Shown here in pieces: positions 43,429-45,984 of a stretch of 45,984 nt of DNA. This DNA comes from Rhizobacter sp. (GTDB lineage: Bacteria > Pseudomonadota > Gammaproteobacteria > Burkholderiales > Burkholderiaceae_C). The notes under the pieces were generated by a model. The model was not told the DNA's origin. It worked only from the letters and a program-made list of their open reading frames with translations, and made no database searches. Made by a program: the position numbers and the translations under genes. The stretch lies in assembly GCA_025355745.1 (NCBI GenBank), contig JANXZA010000033.1:1-45984 (forward strand), in the 5' to 3' direction. Numbering within the stretch: position 1 is the stretch's first letter; every line of letters begins with the position of its first letter.

Positions 43429-44391
43429 ATGAAGCGCGTCCTGGTCTGCGAATACCTGAGCGGTGGCGGGTCGATGACTGGCAGCGAGGCGGCCCGTGAC
43501 GCGCTGTTGGCGATGGGCACATCGATGCGCGACGCGATCGCCGCCGACCTGCTTCGCGCCGGAGTCTATGCCGTGACGGTGGTCACCTGTCCACGGGCTT
43601 CGCTGGTGCCCGCGCTCGCCGAGCCGGTGTTGCCGCGCACCGCAGAGTCGGCCGTCGATTTTGTGGCGCGCCAAGCCGACACGCATGATGCGGTCTGGGT
43701 CGTGGCGCCGGAGACCGATGGCCTGCTTGGCCAGTTCCAGCGCTGCGTCGACCCCGCGCGCTGGCTCGGCTGCGACGCGGCTTCGATCAAGCTCGCCTCG
43801 GCCAAGCGCGCCACGCTGCTGCACCTCGCCGAGGCCGGCATCACCACGCCGCTGGCCTTCGAGCATGCGCCCGAGAACCGGCGCTGGGTCGTCAAGCCCG
43901 ACGACGGCGCGGGTGCCGTCGACACCCGCGTGCATGGCAGTGCCGACGCGGCCATGGACGACTGGGCCCAGCGCTCGCGGCGCGGCCACGCGATGGCAAT
44001 CGAGCCCTGGGTCGAAGGCGAGGCGCTGAGCCTGTCGCTGCTGTGCCGCGCAGGGCACACCGAATTGCTGAGCGTGAACCAGCAGCACCTGTCGATCGAC
44101 GCCGATGGCTGGCTGGCGTATGGCGGCGTCGAGGTCAACGTGCTACCGCTCTCGAGTGCGCGCGGCGCGTTGCTGGCGGCGCTGGCCTGCCGCGTCGACC
44201 GCGCCCTGCCGGGGCTGCGCGGCTTCGTCGGCATCGATCTGGTGTGGCATGCGCAGCGCGGGCCGGTGCTGATCGAAGTGAACCCGCGCGTGACCTGCGC
44301 CTATGTGGGCTTGTCTCGGGCGTTAGGTCGCAACTTGGCCGCCGAAGTGATCGACGCCCATGCGCAGGAGGCGACGCATGGCAAGGCCTGA
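43429..44391 (+). CDS. ATP-grasp ligase (MfnD-like)
   Basis: A 320-residue ATP-grasp enzyme: MKRVLVCEYLSGGGSMTG, a WVVAPETDG segment, ATP-binding RRWVVKPDDGAGAVDTRV, and the metal-site ending VLIEVNPRVTCAY. It resembles archaeal MfnD, which ligates glutamate to tyramine in methanofuran synthesis. Bacterial methylofuran carries tyrosine and a glutamate chain, so a similar ligation is likely. It diverges from the HisA-like gene across 63 bases and overlaps the next gene by 14 bases. Confidence 0.82.
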   Translation: MKRVLVCEYLSGGGSMTGSEAARDALLAMGTSMRDAIAADLLRAGVYAVTVVTCPRASLVPALAEPVLPRTAESAVDFVARQADTHDAVWVVAPETDGLLGQFQRCVDPARWLGCDAASIKLASAKRATLLHLAEAGITTPLAFEHAPENRRWVVKPDDGAGAVDTRVHGSADAAMDDWAQRSRRGHAMAIEPWVEGEALSLSLLCRAGHTELLSVNQQHLSIDADGWLAYGGVEVNVLPLSSARGALLAALACRVDRALPGLRGFVGIDLVWHAQRGPVLIEVNPRVTCAYVGLSRALGRNLAAEVIDAHAQEATHGKA

Positions 44392-45547
44392 CACCGATGC
44401 GAGCGATTGCGTGGTCGGCTGGGACATCGGCGGCGCCCATCTGAAGGCCTGCGTGCTGCAACGCGGCGAGGTCATCGACGTGGCGCAGTGGGCCTGCCCG
44501 TTGTGGCAGGGCATGGCGCATCTCGACGCCGCGCTGGCGGCAGCCATGGAACGCTGGCCGGGCCTGCGCGCCATGCAGCATGCGGTCACGATGACCGGCG
44601 AAATGTGCGACCTGTTCGAGCACCGCGAAGACGGCGTGCGGCGCATCGCGCAGGCGCTGCAGCAAGCGCTGGCCGCCTCCACCGACGCGACGGGTCGCGG
44701 CGCGGTCAACTTCCATGCCGGCGATGCCGGCTGGTGCGGTGGCGCGGCCGTGGCCGCGAACTGGGAGGCGATCGCCTCGGCCAACTGGCTCGCCAGCGCG
44801 CGCCACGCCGCGCTTCGTTTCGGCGCGGGCGCGGGTGCCGGCGTGTTGGTCGACATCGGCAGCACCACCACCGACCTGATCCCCTTCAAGGCCGGTCGCG
44901 TGCTGACCCGCAGCCGCAGCGACTCGCAGCGCCTGGCCGTTGGCGAGCTGGTCTATCAGGGGGTGGTGCGCACGCCACTGTGCGCGCTGGCGCAGCGCAT
45001 CGACTGGTGCGGCACGCCGCACAACGTGATGAACGAGTTCTTCGCCAGCACCGCCGATGTGTACCGCCTGACCGCTGAACTGAACCCGGCGCACGACCTG
45101 CAGCCCAGCGCCGACAACGCCGCCAAGGACCTGCCCGCGACGCGCCAGCGGCTGGCGCGCATGCTCGGGCTCGATGCGCGCGACGGCAGCCCCGAAGCCT
45201 GGGCGGCGTTCGCGCGCTCGTGGCGCGAAGCGCAGGTCAGCGAGCTGGGTGGCCAGTTGCGCCGGGTCATCGATGCATATCGCCTGGGCGATGGCGCCGT
45301 GATCGTCAGCGCCGGCTGTGGCGATTTTCTGGTGCGTGATGTGCTGGGGCATGCCGATCAAAATGCGGATCGGGATGCCGATGCAGATCCCGATGTGACA
45401 CGCCCTCGCCGCCTTGCCCACTACGGCAGCGAAGTGGCCCGCGTGTCGGCCCACGCCCGCGCCGGGCGCGCTGCGGTCGAGGCCTGGGCGCAGGTGTGCG
45501 CGCCCAGCGTGGCCGTGGCCGCGTTGTTCGACCTGGACCACCGCTGA
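44378..45547 (+). CDS. MfnF-like H4MPT-linked C1 pathway protein
   Basis: A 389-residue protein with the actin/hydantoinase-like fold of COG1548: VVGWDIGGAHLKACVL (phosphate-binding), TMTGEMCDLFEHREDGV, VNFHAGDAGW, and VDIGSTTTDLIPF. Archaeal MfnF joins the furan and tyramine-glutamate halves of methanofuran, so this is probably the methylofuran counterpart. A GCAGGAG site precedes ATG 44378. A low-complexity insert (HADQNADRDADADPD, about residues 325-340) interrupts the conserved GCGDFLVRDVL ... RRLAHYG region. Confidence 0.83.
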   Translation: MARPDTDASDCVVGWDIGGAHLKACVLQRGEVIDVAQWACPLWQGMAHLDAALAAAMERWPGLRAMQHAVTMTGEMCDLFEHREDGVRRIAQALQQALAASTDATGRGAVNFHAGDAGWCGGAAVAANWEAIASANWLASARHAALRFGAGAGAGVLVDIGSTTTDLIPFKAGRVLTRSRSDSQRLAVGELVYQGVVRTPLCALAQRIDWCGTPHNVMNEFFASTADVYRLTAELNPAHDLQPSADNAAKDLPATRQRLARMLGLDARDGSPEAWAAFARSWREAQVSELGGQLRRVIDAYRLGDGAVIVSAGCGDFLVRDVLGHADQNADRDADADPDVTRPRRLAHYGSEVARVSAHARAGRAAVEAWAQVCAPSVAVAALFDLDHR

Positions 45548-45984
45548 TGTGGATCGTCAAGCTCGGCGGCAGCCTCACCACCAGCCCGTTGCTGCCGGCC
45601 TGGCTCGACCTGCTGGCGCAGTGCGGTGGCGGCCGCGTCACCGTGGTGTGCGGCGGTGGCAGCTTCGCCGACGAAGTGCGGCGCGCCCAGACGCACTGGA
45701 AATTCAGTGACCTCAGCGCCCACAACATGGCGGTGCTGGCGATGGCCCAGACCGCCCACCTGATGCACGGCCTGAACCCGGCCTTGCAGCTCGCGCGCAG
45801 CAAGGCCGACATCCGCCGTGTGCTGCACAACGGCCGCACCGCGCTGTGGCTGCCATTCGAGCTGCAACGCGATCAGCCGGACGCGAACACGAACTGGCAG
45901 GTCACCTCCGACAGCATTGCGCTCGACCTGGCGCGGCGCATGAACGCCGAGCGCCTGGTGGTCGTCAAGTCGTGTGAGATTGAT
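45547..45984 (+). CDS. MfnE-like amino-acid-kinase-family protein (partial)
   Basis: The first 146 residues of a kinase that runs off the window end: MWIVKLGGSLTTSPLLPAWL with the family's Gly-rich loop, VTVVCGGGSFADEVR, the FSDLSAHNMAVLAMAQ helix, and NWQVTSDSIALDLARRM followed by VVVKS. It matches the amino-acid kinase family that includes archaeal MfnE, which phosphorylates the aminomethylfuran phosphate in methanofuran synthesis. The ATG overlaps the previous stop by one base (TGATG). Confidence 0.82.
   Translation, partial: MWIVKLGGSLTTSPLLPAWLDLLAQCGGGRVTVVCGGGSFADEVRRAQTHWKFSDLSAHNMAVLAMAQTAHLMHGLNPALQLARSKADIRRVLHNGRTALWLPFELQRDQPDANTNWQVTSDSIALDLARRMNAERLVVVKSCEID

Noticed and set aside
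42598-44088. 496-codon frame including the HisA-like gene
   Set aside because: The N-terminal 240 codons are antisense to the ATP-grasp gene; the real start is MKLIPVIDL at 43365.

Overview
The window looks like chromosome of a high-GC methylotrophic betaproteobacterium, most likely Burkholderiales (Methylibium/Rubrivivax-like). This rests on gene content and on a recognisable Burkholderiales-type intergenic repeat, not on any database search. Almost everything from about 7 kb onward serves oxidation of methanol to formaldehyde and on to formate.

Layout. 0-4.5 kb is a decaying edge: a haloalkane dehalogenase remnant with shifted frames and a stop, a small exported protein, a DUF4242 protein, and a large LuxR-type ATPase regulator broken by one frameshift and one amber codon. 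4.7-7.3 kb is a DUF349 protein. 7.4-15.5 kb (minus strand) holds a TonB-dependent receptor followed by mxaR-S-A-C-K-L, the accessory genes normally associated with calcium methanol dehydrogenase; mxaF and mxaI are absent here. 16.1-27.8 kb (plus strand) is a lanthanide-type methanol dehydrogenase operon: xoxF, a cytochrome c (xoxG), xoxJ, a serine protease, two unknown exported proteins, then a Sox-like periplasmic set of two SoxYZ-like carriers, two metallo-beta-lactamase-fold proteins, a beta-propeller, an SRPBCC protein and a thioredoxin-like protein. 28-31.3 kb (minus strand) is pqqABCDE, making the PQQ cofactor of XoxF. 31.5-33.6 kb is a MoxYX-like two-component system. 33.8-42.4 kb (minus strand) is a tightly coupled operon fhcB-A-D-C, a fae paralog, a pabB-pabC fusion, a DUF3280 protein and a HAD hydrolase. 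42.6-46 kb carries a HisA-like gene and homologs of the archaeal methanofuran enzymes MfnD, MfnF and MfnE; the last runs off the window.

How it fits together. XoxF (PQQ plus a lanthanide) oxidises methanol in the periplasm and passes electrons to XoxG. PQQ comes from pqqABCDE and metal may enter through the TonB receptor. Formaldehyde is condensed with tetrahydromethanopterin, whose p-aminobenzoate precursor is made by PabB-PabC, and the formyl group is released as formate by Fhc, whose methylofuran cofactor is probably made by the mfn-like genes. The least understood part is the Sox-like carrier module behind xoxFGJ.

A second theme is short tandem repeats of different unit length at or near gene junctions throughout the methanol cluster, including a pure 6-bp repeat (10 copies) that encodes the signal-peptide core of the beta-propeller protein.
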